Shown: piece after piece, positions 33,010 through 42,624 of the stretch
How positions within the stretch are numbered: the stretch's first letter is position 1
How the letters are laid out: every line of letters begins with the position of its first letter
DNA from: Candidatus Cloacimonadota bacterium
Lineage (GTDB): Bacteria; Cloacimonadota; Cloacimonadia; Cloacimonadales; Cloacimonadaceae
Reading direction: 5' to 3'
NCBI GenBank assembly: GCA_029781115.1
Contig: JAKOXG010000022.1
Location: 1 to 64,000 of the forward strand
DNA length: 64,000 nucleotides
Translations under genes and position numbers: made by a program
Notes under the pieces: model-generated
Database searches by the model: none
What the model saw: only the letters and a program-made list of their open reading frames with translations
What the model was told of the DNA's origin: nothing

Positions 33010-34125
33010 TTAGTAGAGCCCGCTCCATTGCTTATGCAATCTTGCGGTTCCCATCACCAGCTTCAGCACCCTCATGGATGTGTTCGCCACTTCATATTCG
33101 GGGCAGATCTTTTCGTACTCGGCGTTTTCATCCACCACCAACTTGATTGAATCCAAGACGGTTTGGGGGTTAAAGCCGGTTAGAACAATGGTTCCGGCAT
33201 CGATAGCCTCGGGGCGCTCCATGGAATTGCGGATAGTTATGGCTGGAAACCTCAAAATCGAGCTTTCCTCGCTGATTGTCCCACTATCCGAAATCACGCA
33301 CTTAGCATTCATTTGCAGATAGTTATAGTCCAAGAAACCGAAGGGCTTAAGAAACCTAATCAGTGGATCGAAGACGAAGCCATCCAGCATCTCTATTCTT
33401 TTCCTGGTTCTGGGGTGGGTACTGACAACAATTGGATACTGATAAGTTTCAGCCAATGTGTTCAGCACCTTGCCTATAGCCTTGAGGTTATCGGGATAGT
33501 CCACATTCTCTTCTCTGTGCACGGAGACCAGAAAATACTTCCTTGCCTCCAACTCCAGCTCCTGGAGAGCCTTAGATTCTTTAATCTTAGGCAGATGCTG
33601 ATTTAGAACTTCATACATCGGTGAGCCAGTCAAATACACCCTGCGATGTGACAACCCTTCTGCCAGCAAGTGACGTCTGGAGTTCTCCGTATACACCAGA
33701 TTAAAATCAGCAATATGATCGATCATTTTGCGGTTGATTTCTTCCGGCACATTGGCATCAAAGCTACGATTACCCGCTTCCATATGATAGATGGGAATGC
33801 GCATGCGTTTGGCCATAATGGCCGCGATGCTGGCATTGGTGTCGCCCAGGATCAGCATGGCGTCGGGCTTTTCCTTGCGCAACACTTCCTCAATCCCGAT
33901 TAACGTTTCACCCAAAACACGCCCTAAAGAGGAGGTGTCTACATTTAGGAAGTAGTCCGGTTTTCTTAAACTTAGATCTTCAAAGAAAATCTCGTTCAGC
34001 TCATAATCGTAATTCTGGCCTGTATGTACCAGGATATGGTTTGTATATTTATCAAATAGCTGGATCACGCACGCCAGCCGGATGATCTCCGGCCGGGTGC
34101 CAACTACTGTTACTACTTTCAGCAT
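33010..34125 (-). CDS. fnlC: UDP-N-acetyl-L-fucosamine synthase (2-epimerase)
   Basis: A 371-residue member of the non-hydrolysing 2-epimerase family, with VVGTRPEIIRLA, HTGQNYDYELNE, HMEAGNRSFDANVPEE and ISDSGTISEESS. Its place directly after fnlA- and fnlB-like genes makes it the WbjD/CapG/FnlC enzyme that performs the last step to UDP-L-FucNAc. The start chosen is the ATG with AAGGAGGGTAAA before it; an upstream in-frame extension lies inside fnlB and is rejected. It is 13 bases from fnlB. Confidence 0.92.
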   Translation of the reverse strand: MLKVVTVVGTRPEIIRLACVIQLFDKYTNHILVHTGQNYDYELNEIFFEDLSLRKPDYFLNVDTSSLGRVLGETLIGIEEVLRKEKPDAMLILGDTNASIAAIMAKRMRIPIYHMEAGNRSFDANVPEEINRKMIDHIADFNLVYTENSRRHLLAEGLSHRRVYLTGSPMYEVLNQHLPKIKESKALQELELEARKYFLVSVHREENVDYPDNLKAIGKVLNTLAETYQYPIVVSTHPRTRKRIEMLDGFVFDPLIRFLKPFGFLDYNYLQMNAKCVISDSGTISEESSILRFPAITIRNSMERPEAIDAGTIVLTGFNPQTVLDSIKLVVDENAEYEKICPEYEVANTSMRVLKLVMGTARLHKQWSGLY

Positions 34126-34138
34126 TTTACCCTCCTTT

Positions 34139-35257
34139 TCACACTTCCTCATAGTATGTATCTGGGTCTGTTGGATCATAAAACTCATTGATCCAAAACA
34201 TAGTAAGCAGCTCAGTATCCCCAATATTGGTGATGTTGTGCGTATACCAAACCGGCATATCCACATAAGCTGGCTCTGAGCCGTCCAAGATGTGCTCTAT
34301 CACTTCATCGGTCCCGTATTTGCGCAGCTTGATGGAAGCTTTACCTTTTATCACGGCAAATCTTTCTACCTTGCGGATGTGAAAGTGATTTCCTCTTGTT
34401 ATGCCTGGCACGGTGGTGGAAAAAGATGCCTGTCCACCCGAACAGACCTTCATCACTTCCACAAATACTCCTCTGGGATCAGCATGCTGAGTGTATTTCA
34501 CCGGGAAATGCCCTGCGGGGATGTAGCAACGGAAGGTATTAAACAGACAGCATTCAAACCAGTCAGAAAGGTCTGGGAAAACACCCTTTTCCATATATAA
34601 CTCTTTGTAGCCCCTGAGCTTGGCCAGGAGCTCACTTACCTTATGCTGTGCGGTATGCTCCACTTCAATGCATCTTTGCCTTGAACTGCTCTCGTCCACC
34701 AATTCCATAATTTTATTCACCAAATCACCCACATAGATCAGCTTTAATTCTGCATCCACCTCAATCTTGGGCTCCAGCCCCGTGGCCACTTGGTGAGAGA
34801 AGGTAGAAACCACGGAATTGTAGAATGGTACTCCATAGGGACCAAACACATTCGGAATGATCAGACCTGTAAAAGCAGCATCATTTCTATCTGCCCACTG
34901 GTTGAAGAGTTCTCTCCCCTCGCGTTTTGAACGGCCATAGAGGTTGTCTCTTTCTTCTTGTAGAGATGAACTCATTATCACGTATGGTTTGCCCTGAGTC
35001 CTTTCCATGGCTTTGATCAATTTCTGAACCAACTCGATGTTGGTTTGATACAACACATTGGCGTCACTGTGCCTGTTCATGGCCGCCAAATGAACGATCA
35101 CATCGCACTGCTGCACGAAATCATCTAAAGTGCCTTCAGAATCGAAGAAGCTATCCTCAAAAGGCACTGTAACATATTTATCTTTTTGCAAGCTCAGGGT
35201 ATTGAATAAATGTGTTCCGATAAAACCGGCTTGTCCGGTGATACCTATCCTTATCAT
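34139..35257 (-). CDS. fnlB: UDP-2-acetamido-2,6-dideoxy-L-talose reductase (CapF/WbjC type)
   Basis: A 372-residue two-domain enzyme. The N-terminal Rossmann SDR domain starts with GITGQAGFIGTHL. The C-terminal cupin domain (about 250-372) has RGVFVEVMK, GNHFHIRKVERF and PVWYTHNITN, with the metal-ligand histidines typical of CapF. It acts between FnlA and FnlC in UDP-L-FucNAc synthesis. AGGAGGATAAGATC precedes the start. It lies 75 bases after fnlA. Confidence 0.93.
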   Translation of the reverse strand: MIRIGITGQAGFIGTHLFNTLSLQKDKYVTVPFEDSFFDSEGTLDDFVQQCDVIVHLAAMNRHSDANVLYQTNIELVQKLIKAMERTQGKPYVIMSSSLQEERDNLYGRSKREGRELFNQWADRNDAAFTGLIIPNVFGPYGVPFYNSVVSTFSHQVATGLEPKIEVDAELKLIYVGDLVNKIMELVDESSSRQRCIEVEHTAQHKVSELLAKLRGYKELYMEKGVFPDLSDWFECCLFNTFRCYIPAGHFPVKYTQHADPRGVFVEVMKVCSGGQASFSTTVPGITRGNHFHIRKVERFAVIKGKASIKLRKYGTDEVIEHILDGSEPAYVDMPVWYTHNITNIGDTELLTMFWINEFYDPTDPDTYYEEV

Positions 35258-35332
35258 GATCTTATCCTCCTATCTTGTTGATCGCAAAGAGGGTTAACCC
35301 ATACTAACTTATCACCCTATTTAGTTCTACTC

Positions 35333-36349
35333 TTAATCGCGAGCAGCTAATTCATCCCTCACATACTGCAGCGTGAGCAATTTTTCTTTGATCTCCGGAA
35401 TGCTCAGCCTATAGGTATTCTCAGAAGTGTAATCCTCGGCTTCTGCAAGCTTTGCCTGACCATCACTGAAATACTTGTCATAATTCAGGTCTCTGGTATC
35501 TGCAGGAATGCGGTAGTATCCGGGAAGATCGATTGCCTTCGCCATTTCCTCTCTATTTACCAATGTTTCGTGCTTTTTCTCACCGTGCCTGGTGCCTATT
35601 ATCCTGATCTCAGTTTTAGCTTCAAAGAGCTCTATCAGGGCCTGCGCCAGGTCGATGATTGTGGAAGCAGGGGATTTTTGCACAAAGATATCGCCCGCAA
35701 CTCCATTTTGGTAGGCAAATACAACCAATTCCACTGCTTCTTCCAAAGACATCAGATATCTGGTCATATCAGGATCAGTAACGGTGATTGGTTTCCCTGC
35801 CTTAATCTGCTCGATAAACAAAGGAATCACTGAGCCACGTGACGCCATCACATTACCATAGCGCGTGCCACACAAAATTGTCCCATTTTGAGGTTGCTGA
35901 CGTGAATAAGCCACCATCACCTTCTCCATCAGCGCCTTACTCATTCCCATGGCATTGATGGGGTAAACCGCCTTGTCCGTAGAGAGCACTATCGCCTTTT
36001 TAACCTTGCTGGCGATTGCGGCACGGAGCACGTTTTCTGCACCCAAGATATTGGTTTTTACCGCCTGCACAGGGAAAAATTCACAGGATGGCACTTGCTT
36101 GAGCGCTGCAGCATGAAATACATAGTCCACGCCTACCATAGCGTTGAAAATGCTGTCATAATCACGCACATCCCCAATGTGAAATTTTATTTTATCGTTC
36201 TTATACAGCTTGCGCATATCATCTTGCTTCTTTTCGTCACGACTGAATACGCGAATCTCCTTGATGTCGGAATCCAGGAATCGGTTTAAGGTAGCATTGC
36301 CAAATGAACCGGTTCCACCGGTAATAATGATTGTTTTGTCCTTGAACAT
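35333..36349 (-). CDS. fnlA: UDP-GlcNAc 4,6-dehydratase/5-epimerase (CapE/WbjB type)
   Basis: A 338-residue extended SDR enzyme. GGTGSFGNATLNRFL binds the cofactor, ALKQVPSCEFFPVQAVKTN is the diagnostic stretch of the polysaccharide-biosynthesis dehydratases, and MGMSKALMEKV holds the Met-Lys in place of Tyr-Lys, as in CapE/FlaA1 relatives. It starts the UDP-L-FucNAc pathway from UDP-GlcNAc. The start has GAGGAACGAAT. A near-perfect palindrome lies in the 125-base gap before it. Confidence 0.93.
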   Translation of the reverse strand: MFKDKTIIITGGTGSFGNATLNRFLDSDIKEIRVFSRDEKKQDDMRKLYKNDKIKFHIGDVRDYDSIFNAMVGVDYVFHAAALKQVPSCEFFPVQAVKTNILGAENVLRAAIASKVKKAIVLSTDKAVYPINAMGMSKALMEKVMVAYSRQQPQNGTILCGTRYGNVMASRGSVIPLFIEQIKAGKPITVTDPDMTRYLMSLEEAVELVVFAYQNGVAGDIFVQKSPASTIIDLAQALIELFEAKTEIRIIGTRHGEKKHETLVNREEMAKAIDLPGYYRIPADTRDLNYDKYFSDGQAKLAEAEDYTSENTYRLSIPEIKEKLLTLQYVRDELAARD

Positions 36350-36405
36350 ATTCGTTCCTCTATTGATTTGTTATTTAGTTATTAATCCACAGCTCAAAGC
36401 ATATA

Positions 36406-36441
36406 AGGACATAGGAAAAGGGGACCCTTTTCCTATGTCCT
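36406..36441. repeat. 36-base near-perfect palindrome (REP-like)
   Basis: AGGACATAGGAAAAGGG (36406-36422) and CCCTTTTCCTATGTCCT (36425-36441) are exact inverse copies separated by GA. It lies between the DUF354 gene and fnlA. The GGGACCCTTTTCCTATGTCC sequence recalls REP elements tied to Y1 (REP-type) transposases. It could also attenuate transcription into the fnl genes. Confidence 0.85.
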
Positions 36442-36474
36442 GCCGCTTAATGGGATAAATTTGATAACCGCAAT

Positions 36475-37557
36475 TTATCTAAAACGATCAAAATCTACTT
36501 TCTTTGCCCTCATTGCCTCCAATGAGCCCGGAACATTTTCAAGCATCCAAGCCCAAAATGCCGTGACATCTATCTTATCCCTCAAAAGGGTTTTTCTTTT
36601 CTCAGACCACTTTTGCTTATAATCTTCATCACTAAGCACTTCGCCGATTTTCTTCAGCATCCAATCAAAATGTCTTGGATGGTAACTATACGCGAGGTCG
36701 TAATACTTTTCGATTTCCTCAATGACGGTCAGTTTCCCTGCAAAGGTATTGCACCTGAATGCAGGTGTGCCCAGGATAGCTGCTTCTGTAGTCATAGTCT
36801 GGCTATCACATATCAGCATAGAAGCATAATAAAGCAGAGAATGGATTTTCTCGGGGGCTAAAGGAATGTGATACTTTACAAATTCCGGATCGTTGACTTC
36901 TGATGTTATCATGACCTTCCCATGAGGCTCCAAAAGCCTGATAAGATCCCACTTTTGCTCTCTCGAGAGACCATACATGCCAATATCATGATGAGCTTTA
37001 AACGCAGTAAACCTCAGCACAAAAAATGGATCACCTTCCGTTAAGCCGCATGAAAATACAACTTCAGGATCTGGTGTAAACCTATTTGGATGCAAGTAGG
37101 CCAGTTCTTGATACCCGGGATAACAAATTTGCTTTTTATGCTTTTGAAACGCTAATGTCTCCGGTGTCATCAAATAATCTGCGAAAGGATAAACGAACTT
37201 AGCAGCAAACGGCAGCACAGTAAGATCACTATCTGTCGTAGCTATAGAAATTGCTTTGGTAAAAAGAGCAGCATGCACATTGGAAGCAGAGGAACCAAGC
37301 GCGATATCGATGTCCAGTTTTTTCTGCAGTCTAAGACATTCTAAGTCGTATCTAACCTGATTGATAGCCTTTTGAGCTATGCTGTCCTTCTTCTTTCCGT
37401 AGGAGTAATAAGGAATTTCATAGGCTAGAAACAAACTATCAATGATAGGCACCTCTTTGCTGCTGAAAAACACCTTATGTTCACCAGATAGCTCTCTATA
37501 CAGGTTCCTGAAATAGTGTACCTGAGCTGGATGATTAACATCAATGAGTATATTCAT
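36475..37557 (-). CDS. DUF354 family protein, GT-B-like
   Basis: A 360-residue protein beginning MNILIDVNHPAQVHYFRNL, the hallmark of DUF354. Such proteins have a glycosyltransferase/epimerase-like GT-B fold and occur in polysaccharide loci of bacteria and archaea. SQTMTTEAAILGTPAF matches the second-domain pattern for a nucleotide-sugar site. A glycosyltransferase role is likely but unproven. The ATG overlaps the previous stop (TGATG). Confidence 0.85.
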   Translation of the reverse strand: MNILIDVNHPAQVHYFRNLYRELSGEHKVFFSSKEVPIIDSLFLAYEIPYYSYGKKKDSIAQKAINQVRYDLECLRLQKKLDIDIALGSSASNVHAALFTKAISIATTDSDLTVLPFAAKFVYPFADYLMTPETLAFQKHKKQICYPGYQELAYLHPNRFTPDPEVVFSCGLTEGDPFFVLRFTAFKAHHDIGMYGLSREQKWDLIRLLEPHGKVMITSEVNDPEFVKYHIPLAPEKIHSLLYYASMLICDSQTMTTEAAILGTPAFRCNTFAGKLTVIEEIEKYYDLAYSYHPRHFDWMLKKIGEVLSDEDYKQKWSEKRKTLLRDKIDVTAFWAWMLENVPGSLEAMRAKKVDFDRFR

Positions 37558-39014
37558 CAGTCGTTATACACTCCTGCCTGATTTGGTCTGGTACTGATAG
37601 GCTGAAAGTCTACTATCGTTTTTAGAAGATGGTAGTTTGCATCGGTACTACTTTCATTGTTCCTGTCGTAAATCAAGTCCACAATTGCATGCTGGTCAGT
37701 GGTGTTCCAATAGTTTCTCGTACAATCCAGATGCACAATATCAGAATTGTAATACATGCACTGTGATTTAATCCCATACTGGGAACAGTCAAGGTTATTG
37801 TAGTTTGCCGTTAAAGTAGCATTGACTCTATATGCATAGATGCCAATATTAGCCTCTATATCATTGTGGTTAGCAACCATCTGACCCCGGTAATTATCAA
37901 TTGCTATATTGGTAGATCTAAAGGTATTATACTCTACCAACCCTTGGGCATCTTCGTCAAATCCAAAGTCAAACATGGAGTTATCGGCAAAGTAATTGTT
38001 TTTGACTGTCACATTGGAGCTCAGGGCGATGCGTGCACCCATTGCATTGCCAATAAATATATTCTTTTCAAGCAGAGCATTGGGACTATGCTCAATTCTC
38101 AGAGCAGACCTAATCTGGTCTTGAGATTTAGTAAAGCAACAGTTTTTTATAGCAATCCCTTGCGTTGCTGTTACAGCCATGCCCTGATAGGGTGAATTCA
38201 GATAGGCATTGGTCACCAAAATATCATTTGAATTTGAAATTCTCAATCCCAACAAACAATCTGTCACCTTAAGGTTTCTGATCACTTGATTGCTCTGGCT
38301 TACAAAATCCACCGACTCAAAAGCGACCACATTTTCATTTGAGTGTGAGTAGAGAGCATCTGAGGACATCAGTCTCAATGAAGAATTGTCTTCCAAAATA
38401 AGGGAACCGTGGATATTAATTCTTACGTTGGGGTAAACGAGCAAGGTTGCGTTTCTTCCCACCGTAATTGACACACCAGGCAAAACAACAGTTTCTGTCG
38501 GAACAAGATACATTCTTTCATCATCCAAACTCATGTCGCTGGTAATTACCGCAGGCATTTCTAATACCGGAAGTAGTGCTGCCCGAATACCAGATATACT
38601 GTCATCAACCAATATGCCATTTTGGTATTTAAAGCCAAATCCTTCCTTGTAGAAAACAATTCTGTACCTCCCCTTTTCCACCTTGGGGAAAACAAAAGCC
38701 CCATCTACATCTGTTTTAACACTAAAGACTGGGCTTGATATCCTGTGGTCAAAATCATCAAGCATGCCAATATCGCAACCATGATTAGGGTACTCAGCCT
38801 TTAGTGTCGTCAGTCCTACATTTGTCATTTCATACCTGAACAGCAGTATCGTGACATCAGATAGCGGCTCGTTATTCTCTGTTACCACTCTACCGGAGAC
38901 AGCATAAGCTTTGGGCTTTGTTGCACCACCACACGATGTTAAGGTGAGCACAATCGAGGCTAACAGCAAAGCATAGCATAGGCATGAAAGTGGTTTTATA
39001 AAGCATCTTTTCAT
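37557..39014 (-). CDS. right-handed beta-helix lipoprotein
   Basis: A 485-residue lipoprotein (IVLTLTSCGG, Cys28). Residues about 35-130 look like a carboxypeptidase-regulatory beta-sandwich (SGRVVTENNEPLSDVTILLF). From about 200 to 450 short repeated strands rich in Asn (such as NSNDILVTNAYLNSP and NVTVKNNYFADNS) form a NosD/pectate-lyase-like beta helix. It could bind, cleave or epimerise the polysaccharide outside the cytoplasm. It overlaps the acetyltransferase gene by 4 bases and DUF354 by 1. Confidence 0.8.
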   Translation of the reverse strand: MKRCFIKPLSCLCYALLLASIVLTLTSCGGATKPKAYAVSGRVVTENNEPLSDVTILLFRYEMTNVGLTTLKAEYPNHGCDIGMLDDFDHRISSPVFSVKTDVDGAFVFPKVEKGRYRIVFYKEGFGFKYQNGILVDDSISGIRAALLPVLEMPAVITSDMSLDDERMYLVPTETVVLPGVSITVGRNATLLVYPNVRINIHGSLILEDNSSLRLMSSDALYSHSNENVVAFESVDFVSQSNQVIRNLKVTDCLLGLRISNSNDILVTNAYLNSPYQGMAVTATQGIAIKNCCFTKSQDQIRSALRIEHSPNALLEKNIFIGNAMGARIALSSNVTVKNNYFADNSMFDFGFDEDAQGLVEYNTFRSTNIAIDNYRGQMVANHNDIEANIGIYAYRVNATLTANYNNLDCSQYGIKSQCMYYNSDIVHLDCTRNYWNTTDQHAIVDLIYDRNNESSTDANYHLLKTIVDFQPISTRPNQAGVYND

Positions 39015-39484
39015 TTTTCAAATCTCCTTATCACCTTTGCAGGGCAGCCCGCAGCAACGCAATAATCTGGCACATCTTTGTTTACCACTGCACCGGCTCC
39101 CACTATTGCACCCTTGCCTATGGTAACACCTGGCAAGATTATTGCACCAATGCCAATATGAGCTCCTTTTTTAATGCGAATCCCTGCTACTTTGAAGGGC
39201 ATATCACCTATCCAATCTCCAACCTTATACTTGGAAATATCTCTTTGATGGGTCAACAGCATGCAACCCGCAGTTAAAAACACGTTGTCTTCAATGACAA
39301 TCCTTTGGGGGCCATCGTCATCAATGGTAACATCCAATCCAATGAGGACGCCCCTTCCTATCTTTACACCCCGCAAACGGTGAAAAAACACCCTTACAAC
39401 ACTGGGGAAAGAGTGTCTGGCAAAATGGTGCAGGAATCTGTTACAAGTTCCCTCAATCGCTTGGGCTATGCTTCTTTTGCGCAT
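39011..39484 (-). CDS. hexapeptide-repeat acetyltransferase
   Basis: A 157-residue left-handed beta-helix acyltransferase with IGIGAIILPGVTIGKGAIVG, AGAVVNKDVPDYCVAAG and CPAKVIRRF, typical of sugar O-acetyltransferases using acetyl-CoA. It likely acetylates a sugar residue of the polysaccharide. It starts 1 base after the glycosyltransferase gene and ends in an ATGA overlap with the beta-helix lipoprotein gene. Confidence 0.88.
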   Translation of the reverse strand: MRKRSIAQAIEGTCNRFLHHFARHSFPSVVRVFFHRLRGVKIGRGVLIGLDVTIDDDGPQRIVIEDNVFLTAGCMLLTHQRDISKYKVGDWIGDMPFKVAGIRIKKGAHIGIGAIILPGVTIGKGAIVGAGAVVNKDVPDYCVAAGCPAKVIRRFEK

Positions 39485-39485
39485 A

Positions 39486-40556
39486 CTACTTAACTTCCTT
39501 TAACTGCATAAATTCCTTCTCCCACAATTCAATGCTCGATCTATATGAGTGTTCTTTGACGATTATCTCCCTCGCCCTGTCTTGCAGTTCTTGCAAGCCA
39601 TCCTGGTTATTATAAACATATTCCATCAAGTAGCACAGTCTGTCCACCTCACTGAGATGAAAGCCAAATCCAGTTTCGCCATCAAGCAAAATATCACCAA
39701 TATTGCCTACCAATGAAGTGATGCATATCATCCCGCAACTCATGGCCTCCATTAGAGCACATGGTAAACCCTCGTTATCTGAAGCCATCACGAATATTCT
39801 TGATTTATATAACCAGCTTCTGATATCCTTTTGAAAACCATGAAAAGAGACATTAGCCGCGAGGCCACACCCTTCAACCATCCGCTTGAGGTCATCTTCT
39901 TGGCTACCATAACCCACGATTGCCAAGGATAGGGCCGGATTTTTACCCACCAGTCGTTTCATGGCTTCAATTATTCTATTTACACCCTTGTAATCCTCCA
40001 ATCTTCCGATATAGATAAAGTCATATTCTTTCTTGGCTTCGGAGGGCACATAATAATCGGTATCAATGCTGCTGTGAAGGATCTGCACGTTATCGAAACC
40101 TAAGCCGTTCCAAAAGTTTAGTGATTTGTTACCTGGAACATTCAGGTAGACAGCTTTCTTTACCACCATTCTCAGAAAGGCTCCCTTTAGAGGCTTCGCT
40201 GCCAGCTTCTCAACATCCGAACCTGTTTGTCCCAAGATATAAGGCGTTCTCGTGAATATGGAAGCTATGAATGCCAGATAAAAATGAGGCACATAATGAT
40301 ATGCCAAGATAAACCTCGCCTTATGCTTCTTCACCTCCCTAATGATCACGAAAGGCGTAATGAGCATATTCATAAGCGGATTCTTGCATATCTTGGGCAG
40401 AACGCGATAGAGCACCTTGGGGATTACAGGCCCAAGCTCTTTTCTGACAATTACTATCTTGTCTACATCTTCACATAGGCTAAGGGGTTTGAACTTTGCC
40501 TCAAAAGTTCCTGCCCCCATCCTACAGGTGCTCACGATACTAAATTTCTGATTCAA
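39486..40556 (-). CDS. glycosyltransferase family 4
   Basis: A 356-residue GT-B retaining glycosyltransferase. YDFIYIGRLEDYKGVNRIIE marks the donor domain, and SDNEGLPCALMEAMSCGMIC is the E-x7-E-like motif. The start is a TTG that overlaps the CapK stop (TTGA); KFSIVSTCRMG, the expected first strand, begins right after it, and the first ATG is 12 codons later. The sugar donor cannot be inferred. Confidence 0.88.
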   Translation of the reverse strand: MNQKFSIVSTCRMGAGTFEAKFKPLSLCEDVDKIVIVRKELGPVIPKVLYRVLPKICKNPLMNMLITPFVIIREVKKHKARFILAYHYVPHFYLAFIASIFTRTPYILGQTGSDVEKLAAKPLKGAFLRMVVKKAVYLNVPGNKSLNFWNGLGFDNVQILHSSIDTDYYVPSEAKKEYDFIYIGRLEDYKGVNRIIEAMKRLVGKNPALSLAIVGYGSQEDDLKRMVEGCGLAANVSFHGFQKDIRSWLYKSRIFVMASDNEGLPCALMEAMSCGMICITSLVGNIGDILLDGETGFGFHLSEVDRLCYLMEYVYNNQDGLQELQDRAREIIVKEHSYRSSIELWEKEFMQLKEVK

Positions 40557-41896
40557 TAGTCCACCTTAGAGATAACGAATTTATGCTTTCCAGCCTTGGT
40601 TAAAGGGATATAATCTACCAATTGGATTTCTATATCGATTCCTTCACCGGCATTTGCTCTTAACAGGTTTATTAATGTTTGCTCATCTTCTTGGTTGTAG
40701 GCTTCCGTTACTATGAGTTTTGCTATAATGAGAGTAGGTTTCTCATGTATAAGTTGCCATTTACGTATCTTATCTGCCCAAATATCAAAAGCTATAGAAA
40801 TTCCATTTAGCACCCGACCGTTGGGCAAATAAAACACATCGGAAGTTCTGCCAATTATCCTATCCAGAGTAGGCAGAGTGACTCCGCATGTACACTGTTC
40901 TTTGCTCACTATCGCTTGATCTCCCGGAGTGTATCTGATAAATGGCATAGCATAGTCATGCAAAGCGGTAACCACAATTTCTCCTGTCTCACCCGGTGCT
41001 GCCTTGTTTGAATAATCAGAATTCAAAAGCTCCATAATGCTGGTTTCAATATTCATATGAAATTTATCCGACAGATTGCATTGACTTGCTCCAGCCATCC
41101 CATCACCGCAACCATAGGTATCAATGATATTACACCCGAACACCTCTTCGATCAATGCACGATGATGCGGTAACAACATCTCGGCGGTAGTAAAGATTCT
41201 ATTGAGTTTGAAGTCCACGTCATTCTCTTTTGCCCACCGAGCGAAGGTATATATCGCTGAGGGGAAGCCTCTCATATACTTGATCTTCTTGCGCTTCAAG
41301 TTCTTCGCATACATAGACATGGTCTCATCTGTCATGTTTATAATGGGAACGGTATAATTCTTTTGAATCCAACGCCAAACCTTGGTCTTGAAACGATATT
41401 TCCCATCGCCAGCCAATATAGTCCCGCCTTTCAAAATAACAAGCTCATCTTTGCCTAAGCGGTATCCACCCCACTGAAAAGCTCTGATTTTCGTAGCCCA
41501 ATATAACCCCCAACTTTTAGTATCATTGTAATACTGGAAAGGCACGCCTGTGGTTCCACCTGTAGTCTTTTCCCAAGGATGATATCGCTCAAAATCTCTG
41601 GCCAGAAAGTCTGAATAATTGGCTATCATGTCCTCTTTGGTTATTACGGGAAAGTGGCTTAAATCATCAAGTGATTTTACATCATCAGGGTGCATACCCT
41701 TAGTCTTCATCACATTCCGATAGTAGGGCACGTTAGCATAAGCGTGTCTCACTAATTTTCTCAAGTGGCGCAACTGATAATCATAAATCTGATCTTTGCT
41801 CCAATATTGGTTTTCATTCACGAAATCCATCATTTTCTTAAAATTAAACCCGCGCCTCAGGCCCACAAGGTAAAAGGTTAAGTCGCTACGATTCAT
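40553..41896 (-). CDS. CapK-like adenylate-forming enzyme (phenylacetate-CoA ligase family)
   Basis: A 447-residue member of the ANL superfamily. TTGGTTGVPFQYYND is the P-loop-like ATP motif, DTYGCGDGMAGASQCN corresponds to the A5 region, and RIIGRTSDVFYLPNG to the A8 hinge. CapK-like proteins sit in capsule loci and are thought to activate a carboxylate for transfer to the polysaccharide. AAAAAGGAG precedes the start. A second CapK is at 56032. Confidence 0.88.
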   Translation of the reverse strand: MNRSDLTFYLVGLRRGFNFKKMMDFVNENQYWSKDQIYDYQLRHLRKLVRHAYANVPYYRNVMKTKGMHPDDVKSLDDLSHFPVITKEDMIANYSDFLARDFERYHPWEKTTGGTTGVPFQYYNDTKSWGLYWATKIRAFQWGGYRLGKDELVILKGGTILAGDGKYRFKTKVWRWIQKNYTVPIINMTDETMSMYAKNLKRKKIKYMRGFPSAIYTFARWAKENDVDFKLNRIFTTAEMLLPHHRALIEEVFGCNIIDTYGCGDGMAGASQCNLSDKFHMNIETSIMELLNSDYSNKAAPGETGEIVVTALHDYAMPFIRYTPGDQAIVSKEQCTCGVTLPTLDRIIGRTSDVFYLPNGRVLNGISIAFDIWADKIRKWQLIHEKPTLIIAKLIVTEAYNQEDEQTLINLLRANAGEGIDIEIQLVDYIPLTKAGKHKFVISKVDY

Positions 41897-41943
41897 TTTT
41901 TACTCCTTTTTTTGGTATAATAACTAAGCTTTATGGTGGTCAA

Positions 41944-42624
41944 TCAATTGGCAATGGTCAGCCCTTCAAGGCCAAGAAGCCATTCATCAAAATGCTTACA
42001 CCTACTTCTGATTCTATTTAGGCCAATAGCTTTTGCTACCCTACTCCCAGCAAAGCGTTTATTGTAACTTCTGATGGCTCGCTTGATTCGCCGTGAGGGG
42101 CAAGTTTCCGGGTTATCGTTTATCAGCTCGGGGTTTACTTCTTCGCTCAGGGCTACTAAGCCGTCTATCTGCTTATCATTATCAAAATAAATACGCCTTA
42201 GCTTATTGGGGTCGCTAAAGATCAAAGCTTCAAACTCGTGCAGTGAAATATAGGGAACAAACCTGCCATCCCTTATATCTTCTGCAAAGGCTGCCTCCAA
42301 GATCTCCACCCTCCTATAAGGGTCTTCCTCACGGTAGGCCTGATAATAAGAGGGAAAATCCGCGGGGAGCCCATAAAAATCTATCATGGTGGTAACTCTC
42401 AGGCACTCCCTTTTGTCTGCAGTCAGCCGCCTCATGATGTCACTCTTCACTTTTTGGTAATTACTGATGCCACCCTTATACAGCTTTCCAGTTTCCTCAT
42501 CAAACTTGGTAACAAATATACTTGCAACTACTTTGATTCCATAATTGGCCAGATGACCCACGAGCAGCTCTTTGATAAACCTTTCTTCTGTATAGCCTTC
42601 TCCGATGATATGCAACTCAATCAC
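41944..42624 (-). CDS. DUF4276 (TOPRIM/RloB-like) protein
   Basis: A 226-residue protein with GEGYTEERF at the N terminus, SLHEFEALIFSDP in the middle and CPSRRIKRAI later. These are the DUF4276 signatures, and the acidic EGxTEE motif is shared with RloB/OLD-type TOPRIM nucleases. It is paired with the upstream AAA ATPase gene, a common arrangement in defence loci (AbiL- or PARIS-like in concept). It starts with GTG. A 324-base repeat element separates the two genes, which is unusual for such pairs. Confidence 0.82.
   Translation of the reverse strand: MIELHIIGEGYTEERFIKELLVGHLANYGIKVVASIFVTKFDEETGKLYKGGISNYQKVKSDIMRRLTADKRECLRVTTMIDFYGLPADFPSYYQAYREEDPYRRVEILEAAFAEDIRDGRFVPYISLHEFEALIFSDPNKLRRIYFDNDKQIDGLVALSEEVNPELINDNPETCPSRRIKRAIRSYNKRFAGSRVAKAIGLNRIRSRCKHFDEWLLGLEGLTIAN

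Noticed and set aside
34126-34266. 47-residue N-terminal extension of fnlC
   Set aside because: It lies inside fnlB and lacks epimerase sequence; AAGGAGGGTAAA precedes the internal ATG that begins the conserved strand.
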